From Lachnospiraceae bacterium (GTDB lineage: Bacteria; Bacillota_A; Clostridia; Lachnospirales; Lachnospiraceae): DNA of 5,864 bases. Location: NCBI GenBank assembly GCA_024699595.1, contig JAILPG010000037.1:1-5864 (forward strand), in the 5' to 3' direction. The position numbers were made by a program, and so were the translations under genes. This document shows positions 1 through 5,864 of this stretch, one piece after another (positions within the stretch are counted from its first letter, which is position 1; the number at the start of each line of letters is the position of its first letter). The notes beneath the pieces are model-generated. The model saw only the letters and a list, made by a program, of their open reading frames with translations, ran no database searches and had not been told where the DNA came from.

Positions 1-34
1 AGCGTTTTCACCCTTTACTGAAAAGGAGAATCTC
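1..34 (+). other. Upstream edge with ribosome site of first permease
   Basis: This edge holds the Shine-Dalgarno AAGGAG at 23-28, six bases before the ATG at 35. The permease frame is open back to the window edge, so the ribosome site is what decides the start. The other two plus frames end in TGA at 19-21 and at 36-38, and either could be the tail of an upstream gene. In this transporter family that gene is normally the solute-binding protein, but too little is present to tell. Confidence 0.5.
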
Positions 35-919
35 ATGAAGCAAAAAAGTGTATTGATCCGAAAACGGAATTTTTATGGATGGCTCTTTTTGCTGCCATCA
101 GTCATTCTGATCGCGGTTATGAGCTTTGTGCCCGCCATCAACGCCTTTATTACCTCGTTTAAGATAGGTAACGGTGCGGATCTTAAATTCTCGGGTATCA
201 CCAACTATTCAAGGATACTTAAGGATGCGGTATTTACACAGTCCATAAAAAACTGTTTTTTCTATCTGATAATACAGGTGCCGATAATGCTTATTCTTGC
301 ATTGATCCTTGCATCCATGCTAAACAACAATAAGCTTCGCTTTAAGGGAATATTACGTACATGCATCTTTCTTCCCTGTGCAACTTCCCTTGTAGCCTAT
401 TCGATCATATTCAGGACACTCTTTGCAACAGACGGATTTGTAAATCTTATAGCCACAAAGCTTCATATCATTTCCGAGCCGTATAATTTTCTGGCTCACC
501 CGACAAGCGCAAAGATAGTCATTATAATCGCGCTCATATGGAGATGGACGGGCTATAATATGGTCTTCTATCTTGCCGGACTTCAGAACATCGAATACTC
601 CATCTATGAGGCGGCAAAGATCGACGGAGCTTCTTCTTTTAACACCTTTACAAAAATAACCGTTCCTCTCCTTAAGCCGACGATACTGCTTACCGCGATA
701 ATGTCCACAAACGGAACCCTCCAGCTGTTTGACGAATCCGTTAACCTGACAAACGGCGGCCCTTCAAATGCAAGCATTACAATGTCCCATTACATTTATA
801 ATCAGGCATTTCAGGGAGTTCCGAAATTCGGATACACTTCGGCGATGTCCTTTGTGATCCTGTTCTTAGTGGCGATACTGGCCGCAATCCAGATGAAGGT
901 AGGTGATAAGCGTGACTGA
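35..919 (+). CDS. ABC sugar transporter permease, MalF/UgpA type (CUT1)
   Basis: This is an inner-membrane permease of a binding-protein-dependent carbohydrate importer, forming half of the translocation channel with the next gene. The 294 residues match the usual length for short MalF/UgpA/LacF-type permeases. Hydrophobic segments lie at about 15-37, 74-95, 108-128, 158-181, 212-224 and 269-288. The cytoplasmic EAA loop, which docks the ATPase, is at about 192-211 (EAAKIDGA, then ITVPLLKP). A LTNGGP motif at 238-243 is typical of the MalF side of CUT1 transporters. The ATG at 35 has a good Shine-Dalgarno six bases upstream. The gene overlaps the next permease by 8 bp, indicating translational coupling. 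No ATPase gene is visible; CUT1 systems in Firmicutes often share one encoded elsewhere. The downstream GH42 gene suggests a beta-galactoside oligosaccharide substrate, which is inferred from context only. Confidence 0.93.
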   Translation: MKQKSVLIRKRNFYGWLFLLPSVILIAVMSFVPAINAFITSFKIGNGADLKFSGITNYSRILKDAVFTQSIKNCFFYLIIQVPIMLILALILASMLNNNKLRFKGILRTCIFLPCATSLVAYSIIFRTLFATDGFVNLIATKLHIISEPYNFLAHPTSAKIVIIIALIWRWTGYNMVFYLAGLQNIEYSIYEAAKIDGASSFNTFTKITVPLLKPTILLTAIMSTNGTLQLFDESVNLTNGGPSNASITMSHYIYNQAFQGVPKFGYTSAMSFVILFLVAILAAIQMKVGDKRD

Positions 920-1721
920 AAGATCAAGAACATTTATTTCGTATGTGGTGCTGATACTTGCATCGATACTTTCGATCTTCCCTCTTGTGTGGATGATCAT
1001 TGCTTCCACCAACAGAACCGTCGATATCATCGCCGGCAAGATGACTTTCGGAACGCAGCTTACGGTAAATTACAATAATCTGATCGCCAATCAGGATATA
1101 TTCAGGGGATTTACAAATTCCGTGAAATACTCCGTTCTGCAGACGGTGGTTTCTGTCCTCATCTGCTCCCTTGCCGGATATGGCTTTGAGGTATACCATG
1201 ATAAGGTAAAGGACACTCTGATGGCCATCATACTGATGTCTATGATGATACCCTTTGTGGCATTGATGATCCCTCTGTTTCGGATGTTCTCCAAGGTCGG
1301 ACTTCTCAATTCCACCCTTGGGTTTATCCTTCCGTCATTATCGACGCCCTTCCTTATAATGCTGTTTCGTTCCGCGGCAAGATCCTTTCCTTCGGAGATG
1401 ATAGAGGCGGCAAGGATCGACGGGCTGTCCGAATTCATGATATTTTTTAAGATGTTCATTCCGACCATGCGCTCTACCTTTGCGGCGGCGATCACGGTGA
1501 CTTTCATGAATGCCTGGAACAACTACATCTGGCCGAAGGTGATCATGCAGGATCAGAAGGCACAGACCCTGCCCATGATGATAAGCAATCTTACCAGCGG
1601 ATATTTCACGGATTACGGTGCCCTGATGCTTGCCGTACTGATAACGACGCTTCCCACGGCGGTACTTTTCCTTTCGCTGCAGAAAAACTTTGCCGAGGGT
1701 ATTACCGGAACCGTCAAGTAA
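912..1721 (+). CDS. ABC sugar transporter permease, MalG type (CUT1)
   Basis: This is the second membrane subunit of the sugar importer, pairing with the MalF-type permease. From GTG 912 it has 269 residues. Hydrophobic segments start at about residue 8 and recur at about 76-92, 104-122, 136-152, 188-205 and 237-256. The EAA loop is at about 165-184 (EAARIDGL, ending in FIPTMRS), and the C-terminus KNFAEGITGTVK resembles the usual MalG-type tail. Two in-frame GTG starts exist, at 903 and 912. I prefer 912 because the Shine-Dalgarno-like AGGTGAT at 901-907 puts its AGG core eight bases upstream. The start at 903 would have AAGG only three bases away. Either way the start lies inside the 3' end of the previous gene, so translation is probably coupled. 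The GH42 gene follows after 26 bp with no terminator between. Confidence 0.93.
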   Translation: MTERSRTFISYVVLILASILSIFPLVWMIIASTNRTVDIIAGKMTFGTQLTVNYNNLIANQDIFRGFTNSVKYSVLQTVVSVLICSLAGYGFEVYHDKVKDTLMAIILMSMMIPFVALMIPLFRMFSKVGLLNSTLGFILPSLSTPFLIMLFRSAARSFPSEMIEAARIDGLSEFMIFFKMFIPTMRSTFAAAITVTFMNAWNNYIWPKVIMQDQKAQTLPMMISNLTSGYFTDYGALMLAVLITTLPTAVLFLSLQKNFAEGITGTVK

Positions 1722-1730
1722 AAACATAAC

Positions 1731-1750
1731 AAGGAGTTTATGGATATATG
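1731..1750 (+). promoter_or_regulatory. Ribosome site and start choice for the GH42 gene
   Basis: AAGGAG at 1731-1736 is followed by two ATGs. The ATG at 1740 is only three bases away and out of frame, opening a 32-codon reading frame that ends at TGA 1836-1838. The ATG at 1748 is eleven bases away and opens the GH42 frame. The protein from 1748 begins with a normal family N-terminus, reaching LYGGDYNPEQW by residue 21, so 1748 is taken as the true start. Confidence 0.6.
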
Positions 1751-3835
1751 CTTAAAGACAGAGGCATTAACAAAGTGTTATACGGAGGCGACTATAATCC
1801 CGAACAGTGGGATGAGAAAACCAGGGATGAGGATATGATCCTGCTTGATAAGGTGGGAATAGACATAGTGACCTTAAATGTATTTGCCTGGGCTATGATA
1901 CAGCCGTCCGAGAATGTATATGATTTTTCCGATCTTGACAGTATCGTAAAGAGAGTTACCGATAAGGGCATGAAGATATGCATGGCAACCTCCACCGCGG
2001 CTTATCCTGCCTGGATGGCAAAAAAATACCCCGACATCCTTCGGGTGGATAAACAGGGAAGGAAGAGGAAATTCGGCGCAAGACACAACGCCTGCCCTAA
2101 TTCTGAAACCTACAGAAAGTTCTCTCCCCTGCTTGCAAAAAAACTTGCAGAACATTTTAAAGACTGTGACAGCATAGTCGTATGGCATATAAATAACGAA
2201 TACAGCGGCAACTGTTACTGTGAGAACTGCGAGAGAGCCTTCAGGAAGTGGCTTAAGGAAAAATACGGAGACCTTGATGAACTTAACAGGGCATGGAATT
2301 CGCCCTTCTGGAGTCATGTATTTTACGACTGGGATGAAATAGTTGCGCCGAATGAACTGTCGGAATATCAGGGAGGGGAAAAGAGCCAGTTTCCCGGACT
2401 TACCCTGGATTATGCCCGTTTTATGTCGGATTCCATTTTACAGAATTACAGGGATGAGAGAGATGCCATAAAAAGTGTGATACCCGACGCCATATGTACC
2501 ACCAATATGATGAATCTCTTTAAGGGTCTTGATTACCGCAAATGGGCAAAGGAGATAGATATTGCCTCCTGGGACAACTATCCCCAGAGGTTTACCGCAC
2601 CTTTTTATGATGCTTTTGTTCACGAGCTCATAAGGGGACTGAAGGGCGGAAAACCCTTCATGTTAATGGAACAGTCTCCCTCCGTCACCAATTGGATGCC
2701 GGTGAATTCCTTAAAGCGGCCCGGCGAAATGAGGAAGTACAGTTATGAAGCAATGGCTCACGGTGCGGACACACTGATGTTCTTCCAGATGCGGCAGTCC
2801 CCTGCGGGAACAGAGATGTATCACGGTGCCGTCATCGATCATTCGGGAAGAGACGATACCAGAACCTTTAAGGAGTGTTCCCTTTTGGGAGAGGAGCTTA
2901 AAAAGATCGGCGATGCTACCCTTTCGGGGATCGCGCCTTCGGAATGTGCCATAATATTTGACTGGCCGACCTGGTGGGCGATAGAGGATATCGGAGGGAT
3001 AAGCGAGAATTTCAAGTACCCTGATGAGATCCTGAATTATTACAGAGCCTTTTATGAACAGAACATCCCCGTGGATATCATAGGAAGTGATGATGATATT
3101 TCCGGATACAGACTGGTGATAGCTCCTTCGTTTTATATGGTTCATAAAGGGGACAGTAAAAGGTTTGAAGCCTTTGTAAAAAATGGCGGAACCATGGTGT
3201 TTACCTTCTATTCCGGATATGTGGATGAAAATGCACACATCTTAAAGGGCGGTTATCCCGGGGAGCTTGGAGAACTGATAGGAGCAAGGATAGAGGAGAG
3301 CGACTGCCTGTATGAAAACACGGACAGATTTTTCTTTTTCGTATGGACGCCCCCACACATAGAGGATACTTCCAATTCCTTTGCATACAATGGAAAGGAA
3401 TATACCGCAAGGAAGGTCTGCGATATAATGCATGCCGAAACCGCGGAAGTTCTTTCGGAGTTTAAGGAGGATTTCTATAAGGGAAGTCCTGCCATAACGA
3501 AAAACTCCATGAGTAAGGGAAGTGTTTATTATGTTGCCACAGACTCTACGCCGGACTTCTATTCTGACTTCATAAGGGATCTGTGTATTGAGAAAGGAGT
3601 AAAGGACTGTCTTTATAATGAACCGAAGGGAGCAGGTGAATGGTCTGGGCTTGAGATATCAGTAAGAGTTAATGACAAGGGAAAGATGTATTACTTCATC
3701 AATCATTCAGACCGGGCAAAAAAGGTGATGATACCCTTTGACTGTACCGATATCCTGAAAGGGGAAAAGATAAAAAAAGGAGATCAGGCAGAGATAATGC
3801 CGAAAGATGTAAGATTACTGCTGACGGAAAAATAA
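1748..3835 (+). CDS. GH42 family beta-galactosidase, cytoplasmic
   Basis: This glycoside hydrolase releases terminal beta-linked galactose by a retaining mechanism (beta-galactosidase, EC 3.2.1.23). At 695 residues it is normal for GH42. The N-terminal TIM barrel spans about 1-395 and starts with YGGDYNPEQW at 12-21. The acid/base is Glu151 (INNEYSG) and the nucleophile is Glu308 (LMEQSPS), both in canonical settings. Cys116, Cys156, Cys158 and Cys161 match the four-cysteine zinc site known in Thermus A4 beta-galactosidase. A GATase-like trimerisation domain covers about 396-610, and a small beta domain covers about 620-695. No signal peptide is visible, so it should act on imported sugar. 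It is last in the operon after the two permeases, and the terminator starts a few bases past its stop. Possible substrates include lactose, galacto-oligosaccharides and galactan fragments. Sequence alone does not separate these, and alpha-L-arabinopyranosidase activity also occurs in this family. Confidence 0.95.
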   Translation: MLKDRGINKVLYGGDYNPEQWDEKTRDEDMILLDKVGIDIVTLNVFAWAMIQPSENVYDFSDLDSIVKRVTDKGMKICMATSTAAYPAWMAKKYPDILRVDKQGRKRKFGARHNACPNSETYRKFSPLLAKKLAEHFKDCDSIVVWHINNEYSGNCYCENCERAFRKWLKEKYGDLDELNRAWNSPFWSHVFYDWDEIVAPNELSEYQGGEKSQFPGLTLDYARFMSDSILQNYRDERDAIKSVIPDAICTTNMMNLFKGLDYRKWAKEIDIASWDNYPQRFTAPFYDAFVHELIRGLKGGKPFMLMEQSPSVTNWMPVNSLKRPGEMRKYSYEAMAHGADTLMFFQMRQSPAGTEMYHGAVIDHSGRDDTRTFKECSLLGEELKKIGDATLSGIAPSECAIIFDWPTWWAIEDIGGISENFKYPDEILNYYRAFYEQNIPVDIIGSDDDISGYRLVIAPSFYMVHKGDSKRFEAFVKNGGTMVFTFYSGYVDENAHILKGGYPGELGELIGARIEESDCLYENTDRFFFFVWTPPHIEDTSNSFAYNGKEYTARKVCDIMHAETAEVLSEFKEDFYKGSPAITKNSMSKGSVYYVATDSTPDFYSDFIRDLCIEKGVKDCLYNEPKGAGEWSGLEISVRVNDKGKMYYFINHSDRAKKVMIPFDCTDILKGEKIKKGDQAEIMPKDVRLLLTEK

Positions 3836-3874
3836 AAAAGCCCGTCTTTGGAAGACTCCAAAGGCGGGTTTTTT
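3834..3874. terminator. Bidirectional rho-independent terminator
   Basis: An 11-bp stem joins 3841-3851 (CCCGTCTTTGG) to 3858-3868 (CCAAAGGCGGG), with one G-U wobble and a six-base AAGACT loop. A T-run at 3869-3874 terminates plus-strand transcripts from the GH42 operon. The A-run at 3834-3839 gives a U-tract in the opposite direction for the convergent DUF1858 gene. It lies exactly between the two convergent stop codons. Confidence 0.92.
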
Positions 3875-3880
3875 AAAGCT

Positions 3881-4081
3881 TTACGCGTTAACGCTTCCCT
3901 GTATGGTATTCATAAGATCGTCGATATCGATCCCGTGTACCATTGCTGCCTCTTCAAGACTTTCCATCTGTGAAGCGGGACATCCGAGACAATGCATCCC
4001 TGCTTCCATTAAAAGGGGTGCTACCTGAGGTGCTGTGCGAAGTATCTCACCTATAGTCGTTTCTTTTGTTATGTCAGCCAT
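3881..4081 (-). CDS. DUF1858 small redox-disulfide domain protein
   Basis: This 66-residue protein consists of a single DUF1858 domain, the family also described as hybrid-cluster-protein-associated redox disulfide (TIGR03980). Recognisable elements are the N-terminal [16 protein letters not shown], which should form helices, then [10 protein letters not shown] with Cys31 and Cys34 as a CxxC pair, then [12 protein letters not shown]. There is no signal peptide or membrane segment, so it is probably cytoplasmic. The biochemical role of the family is not established; thiol redox sensing or metal-cluster chemistry is only suggested by the CxxC pair and by frequent association with anaerobic redox proteins. 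The start is well supported by GGAGG on the minus strand (plus positions 4088-4092), six bases before the ATG. It is convergent with the GH42 gene and divergent from pflB. It appears to be a single-gene transcript ending at the shared terminator. Confidence 0.88.
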   Translation of the reverse strand: MADITKETTIGEILRTAPQVAPLLMEAGMHCLGCPASQMESLEEAAMVHGIDIDDLMNTIQGSVNA

Positions 4082-4140
4082 TTTTATCCTCCGTTCATAA
4101 GATATCGTAAACGAATGTATATCCCTTTACGATGATTAAC

Positions 4141-4179
4141 TGATGTTTACTATAGATCATTTCCTATAAGTTAACATCA
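4141..4179. repeat. Imperfect inverted repeat upstream of DUF1858 gene
   Basis: The left arm at 4141-4155 (TGATGTTTACTATAG) pairs with the right arm at 4164-4179 (CTATAAGTTAACATCA) with one mismatch and one bulged base, leaving an eight-base gap. A related sequence, ATGATTAAC at 4132-4140, directly precedes the left arm. There is no T-tract, so it does not look like a terminator. On the minus strand the dyad contains TATAGT (plus 4149-4154), a possible -10 box for the DUF1858 gene about 70 bases from its start. No good -35 box accompanies it. A regulator site covering that promoter is an inference. Confidence 0.4.
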
Positions 4180-4279
4180 TTACCCGAATTTTACAATGAG
4201 AAAAAGTGAATAAAGATAATGCTGATATGACCGGCTTTTTTAAGCTTTCGGCATAATCGGGAACGGGGAAAGTTTTTCA

Positions 4280-4296
4280 TTGTGAATAGTGCACAA
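4280..4296. promoter_or_regulatory. TTGTG-N7-CACAA dyad, possible Rex- or CRP/FNR-like site
   Basis: The sequence TTGTGAATAGTGCACAA has matching TTGTG and CACAA ends. Its left half resembles the Rex (NADH/NAD sensor) operator TTGTGAA-N4-TTCACAA, and also the CRP-type TGTGA-N6-TCACA. In both cases the spacing is one base short and the right half is imperfect. It lies about 50 bp upstream of the pflB -35 box. Rex control of a fermentation gene would be sensible, but the match is weak. Confidence 0.25.
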
Positions 4297-4347
4297 ATAT
4301 GGCCTTTGTACATTTACCGTGTTCGTAAAAAAATACAAGGGCACTCA

Positions 4348-4376
4348 TTGACTTGTATACACGATTAAACTATAAT
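4348..4376 (+). promoter_or_regulatory. Sigma-A promoter of pflB
   Basis: The -35 box TTGACT (4348-4353) and the -10 box TATAAT (4371-4376) are separated by exactly 17 bp, so only one base differs from the housekeeping consensus. Transcription should start near 4383, giving a leader of about 135 nt before the pflB ATG. A TGTATACA palindrome lies in the spacer and a second one lies at the expected start site. A strong promoter so placed suggests control by repression or by a factor acting over these sites. Confidence 0.85.
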
Positions 4377-4387
4377 CATGTATACAA
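4353..4387. promoter_or_regulatory. Paired TTGTATACA / TGTATACAA operator-like sites
   Basis: Perfect 9-bp inverted repeats at 4353-4361 and 4379-4387 bracket the pflB -10 box. Each contains the 8-bp palindrome TGTATACA, so each could be a complete dimer site; the two centres are 25 bp apart. The first, read as CTTGTATACACGA, resembles operators of some FadR-subfamily GntR regulators. That resemblance is from memory and no regulator gene is in the window. Their position over the promoter spacer and start site favours repression. Confidence 0.5.
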
Positions 4388-4395
4388 CAAATGTG

Positions 4396-4410
4396 CTATG
4401 TCCGACATAG
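4396..4410. promoter_or_regulatory. 15-bp perfect palindrome in the early pflB leader
   Basis: CTATGTC and GACATAG are perfect inverted copies around the single base C4403. The site lies at roughly +14 to +28 from the predicted start. As DNA it could be a dimeric repressor site acting as a roadblock. As RNA it could form only a 5-bp hairpin with a five-base loop. Which applies cannot be seen from the sequence. Confidence 0.4.
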
Positions 4411-4501
4411 GGAAGATGCTTGTATTTACGGCTTTCCCCGCCTGAAATATCTTCTCCCCGATCGGATTCACAGACAATATAATCATATTAAATCACAACA
4501 C

Positions 4502-4507
4502 AGGAGG
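4502..4507 (+). promoter_or_regulatory. Ribosome binding site of pflB
   Basis: AGGAGG, a perfect Shine-Dalgarno core, ends ten bases before the ATG at 4518. It fixes the start; the protein from this ATG begins directly with the family N-terminus ([19 protein letters not shown]). Confidence 0.88.
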
Positions 4508-4517
4508 CATTAGGCAA

Positions 4518-5864
4518 ATGAGATCAGAATGGAATGGTTTCGTAGGCGGCAAGTGGGAAAATGAGATCAATGTAAGAGATTTCATCCAGAAGAATTACAC
4601 CCCTTATGACGGTGACGGTTCTTTCCTTGCAGGACCTACACAGAACACAAAGGATCTGTGGGATCAGGTACTTGATTTACAGAAACAGGAACGTGCCGCT
4701 GGCGGAGTTCTTGATATGGACACAAAGGTTGTTTCGACGATCACATCACATGGCCCCGGATATCTTGACAAGAGCAAAGAGAAGATCGTAGGCTTCCAGA
4801 CAGACAAGCCCTTCAAGCGTTCTTTACAGCCTTATGGCGGTATCCGTATGGCAGAGAAGGCATGTTCCGATAACGGATATGAGGTTGATCCCGAGATCAG
4901 CGAGTTCTTCTCAACACACAGAAAGACACATAATGCAGGATGTTTCGATGCTTACAATGCTGAGATGAGAGCATGCCGTTCGGCTCATATCATCACAGGT
5001 CTTCCGGATGCATACGGAAGAGGCCGTATCATCGGTGACTACAGAAGAGTAGCACTTTACGGTATCGATAGACTTATCGAGGACAAGCAGGCTCAGAAGG
5101 ATTCTACAGGACGTGTAATGACTGATGATGTTATCCGTCTTCGTGAGGAGCTTTCAGAGCAGATGGTTGCTCTTAAGATGATGAAGGAAATGGCAGCTTC
5201 CTATGGCTGTGATATTTCCAGACCCGCTCAGAACGTACAGGAAGCTATCCAGGCTACATACTTCGGATATCTCTGTGCAGTTAAGGAGCAGAACGGTGCT
5301 GCTATGAGTCTTGGACGTACATCCACATTCATCGACTGCTATGCAGAGAGAGATCTCAAGAACGGTACATTTACCGAGGAAGAGATCCAGGAGTTCATCG
5401 ATCACTTCATCATGAAGCTTCGCTGCATCAAGTTCGCACGTACACCGGAGTACAACCAGATCTTCGCAGGTGATCCCGTATGGGTTACCGAGTCCATCGG
5501 CGGTGTTGGTGTTGACGGACGTCATATGGTTACAAAGATGAGCTTCCGTTACTTAAACACTCTCATAAATCTTGGACCTTCACCCGAGCCCAACCTTACG
5601 GTTCTCTGGTCAACAAGACTTCCCGAGAACTTCAAGAAGTTCTGTGCTAAGATCTCCATCACCACATCATCCATCCAGTATGAGAATGATGATCTGATGA
5701 GAGTAACACACGGTGATGACTACGGTATCGCATGCTGCGTATCTTCAATGGTTATCGGTAAGGAAATGCAGTTCTTCGGAGCACGTGCAAACCTTGCAAA
5801 GTGTCTGTTATATGCTCTTAACGGCGGAATCGATGAAGTTACCAAGAAGCAGGTAGGACCCAAG
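4518..5864 (+). CDS. pflB: Pyruvate formate-lyase, N-terminal part (cut by window end)
   Basis: This cytoplasmic glycyl-radical enzyme converts pyruvate and CoA to acetyl-CoA and formate (EC 2.3.1.54), a central step of anaerobic fermentation. The open frame runs 449 codons to the window edge with no stop. Full-length enzymes have about 740-760 residues, so roughly 300 are missing, including the glycyl-radical RVSGY segment. Visible landmarks are [15 protein letters not shown] (19-33), [20 protein letters not shown] (158-177), the WVTESIGG region with Trp322 (near E. coli Trp333), and NLTVLWS. The catalytic pair Cys406-Cys407 in IACCVSSM corresponds to E. coli Cys418-Cys419. Arg423 in [10 protein letters not shown] corresponds to E. 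coli Arg435. The close match through these segments supports true PflB over other glycyl-radical enzymes such as diol dehydratases. Codons are strongly biased, as in highly expressed genes. The activating enzyme gene pflA often follows pflB but would be outside the window. Confidence 0.97.
   Translation, partial: MRSEWNGFVGGKWENEINVRDFIQKNYTPYDGDGSFLAGPTQNTKDLWDQVLDLQKQERAAGGVLDMDTKVVSTITSHGPGYLDKSKEKIVGFQTDKPFKRSLQPYGGIRMAEKACSDNGYEVDPEISEFFSTHRKTHNAGCFDAYNAEMRACRSAHIITGLPDAYGRGRIIGDYRRVALYGIDRLIEDKQAQKDSTGRVMTDDVIRLREELSEQMVALKMMKEMAASYGCDISRPAQNVQEAIQATYFGYLCAVKEQNGAAMSLGRTSTFIDCYAERDLKNGTFTEEEIQEFIDHFIMKLRCIKFARTPEYNQIFAGDPVWVTESIGGVGVDGRHMVTKMSFRYLNTLINLGPSPEPNLTVLWSTRLPENFKKFCAKISITTSSIQYENDDLMRVTHGDDYGIACCVSSMVIGKEMQFFGARANLAKCLLYALNGGIDEVTKKQVGPK

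Larger units (their letters stand above)
4082..4517. other. Divergent control region, DUF1858 gene and pflB
   Basis: This 436-bp stretch has no supported gene. From left to right it holds the DUF1858 ribosome site, an imperfect inverted repeat at 4141-4179, and an AT-rich segment at about 4180-4260 with nothing clear in it. It continues with a TTGTG/CACAA dyad at 4280-4296, the pflB promoter at 4348-4376 inside a group of CTTGTAT-type repeats, a 15-bp palindrome at 4396-4410, and a leader of about 135 nt ending in the pflB ribosome site. Confidence 0.75.

Noticed and set aside
2711..3238. 175-codon minus-strand open frame inside the GH42 gene
   Set aside because: It is antisense to a well-conserved GH42 coding region and has no ribosome site or domain. 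The other antisense frames over the permeases and GH42 were rejected for the same reason.
4231..4252. CCGG/CGG-flanked T-rich stretch as a terminator
   Set aside because: Only a four-base GCTT/AAGC stem forms around the T-run. The T-run is in the loop rather than after the stem, and no gene ends nearby.
4264..4440. Exact inverted repeat CGGGGAAAG (4264-4272) and CTTTCCCCG (4432-4440)
   Set aside because: Nine bases at about 160 bp distance does not extend in either direction and is short enough to occur by chance. It is noted only because it brackets the promoter region.
4478..4483. Second TATAAT, close to the pflB ribosome site
   Set aside because: The bases 17 bp upstream (TCCCCG) bear no resemblance to a -35 box, and there is no TGn extended -10. 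It is probably chance in AT-rich sequence.
4383..4517. Possible ZTP (pfl-motif) riboswitch in the pflB leader, prompted by CCGCCTG at 4438-4444
   Set aside because: The ZTP aptamer also needs the upstream conserved half containing GACTGGCGAACA-like bases, which is absent. The CCGCCTG match alone is short, and the base context after it does not fit.
4606..4791. 61-codon plus-strand open frame inside pflB
   Set aside because: It is out of frame with a clearly conserved enzyme, basic and low in family character. It is a frame shadow.
5154..5525. 123-codon open frame on the minus strand inside pflB
   Set aside because: It is a shadow of the conserved pflB coding sequence, with no ribosome site and no recognisable protein features.

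Overview
The window reads as a chromosomal segment of an anaerobic Gram-positive fermenter, most likely a Lachnospiraceae-type Clostridia. This rests on strong AGGAGG-type ribosome sites, a pyruvate formate-lyase gene, a CUT1 sugar transporter without its own ATPase, a cytoplasmic GH42 enzyme, and a small DUF1858 redox-disulfide protein. The family assignment is an inference from gene content and sequence style, not from a search.

Layout. (1) Positions 35-3835, plus strand, look like the 3' part of a sugar-utilisation operon. Two overlapping ABC permease genes (MalF-like, then MalG-like) are followed after 26 bp by a 695-residue GH42 beta-galactosidase. The solute-binding protein gene is probably just left of the window; no ATPase gene is present. 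The transporter would import a short beta-galactoside-type oligosaccharide and the enzyme would cleave it in the cytoplasm. (2) A terminator with U-tracts on both strands (about 3834-3874) separates this operon from a convergent 66-residue DUF1858 gene on the minus strand (3881-4081). (3) A 436-bp intergenic region (4082-4517) lies between the divergent DUF1858 gene and pflB. It holds a near-consensus sigma-A promoter (TTGACT, 17 bp, TATAAT) surrounded by dyad sequences: paired TGTATACA palindromes, further CTTGTAT copies, a 15-bp palindrome just downstream of the predicted start, a TTGTG/CACAA dyad farther upstream, and a separate imperfect inverted repeat before the DUF1858 gene. (4) pflB begins at 4518 and runs off the right end after 449 codons. 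It includes the Cys-Cys catalytic pair but not the glycyl-radical segment.

The coding content is ordinary. No mobile element, CRISPR array, rRNA or tRNA was found, and no undescribed multi-gene system is evident. The part most worth a second look is the densely symmetric control region between the DUF1858 gene and pflB.
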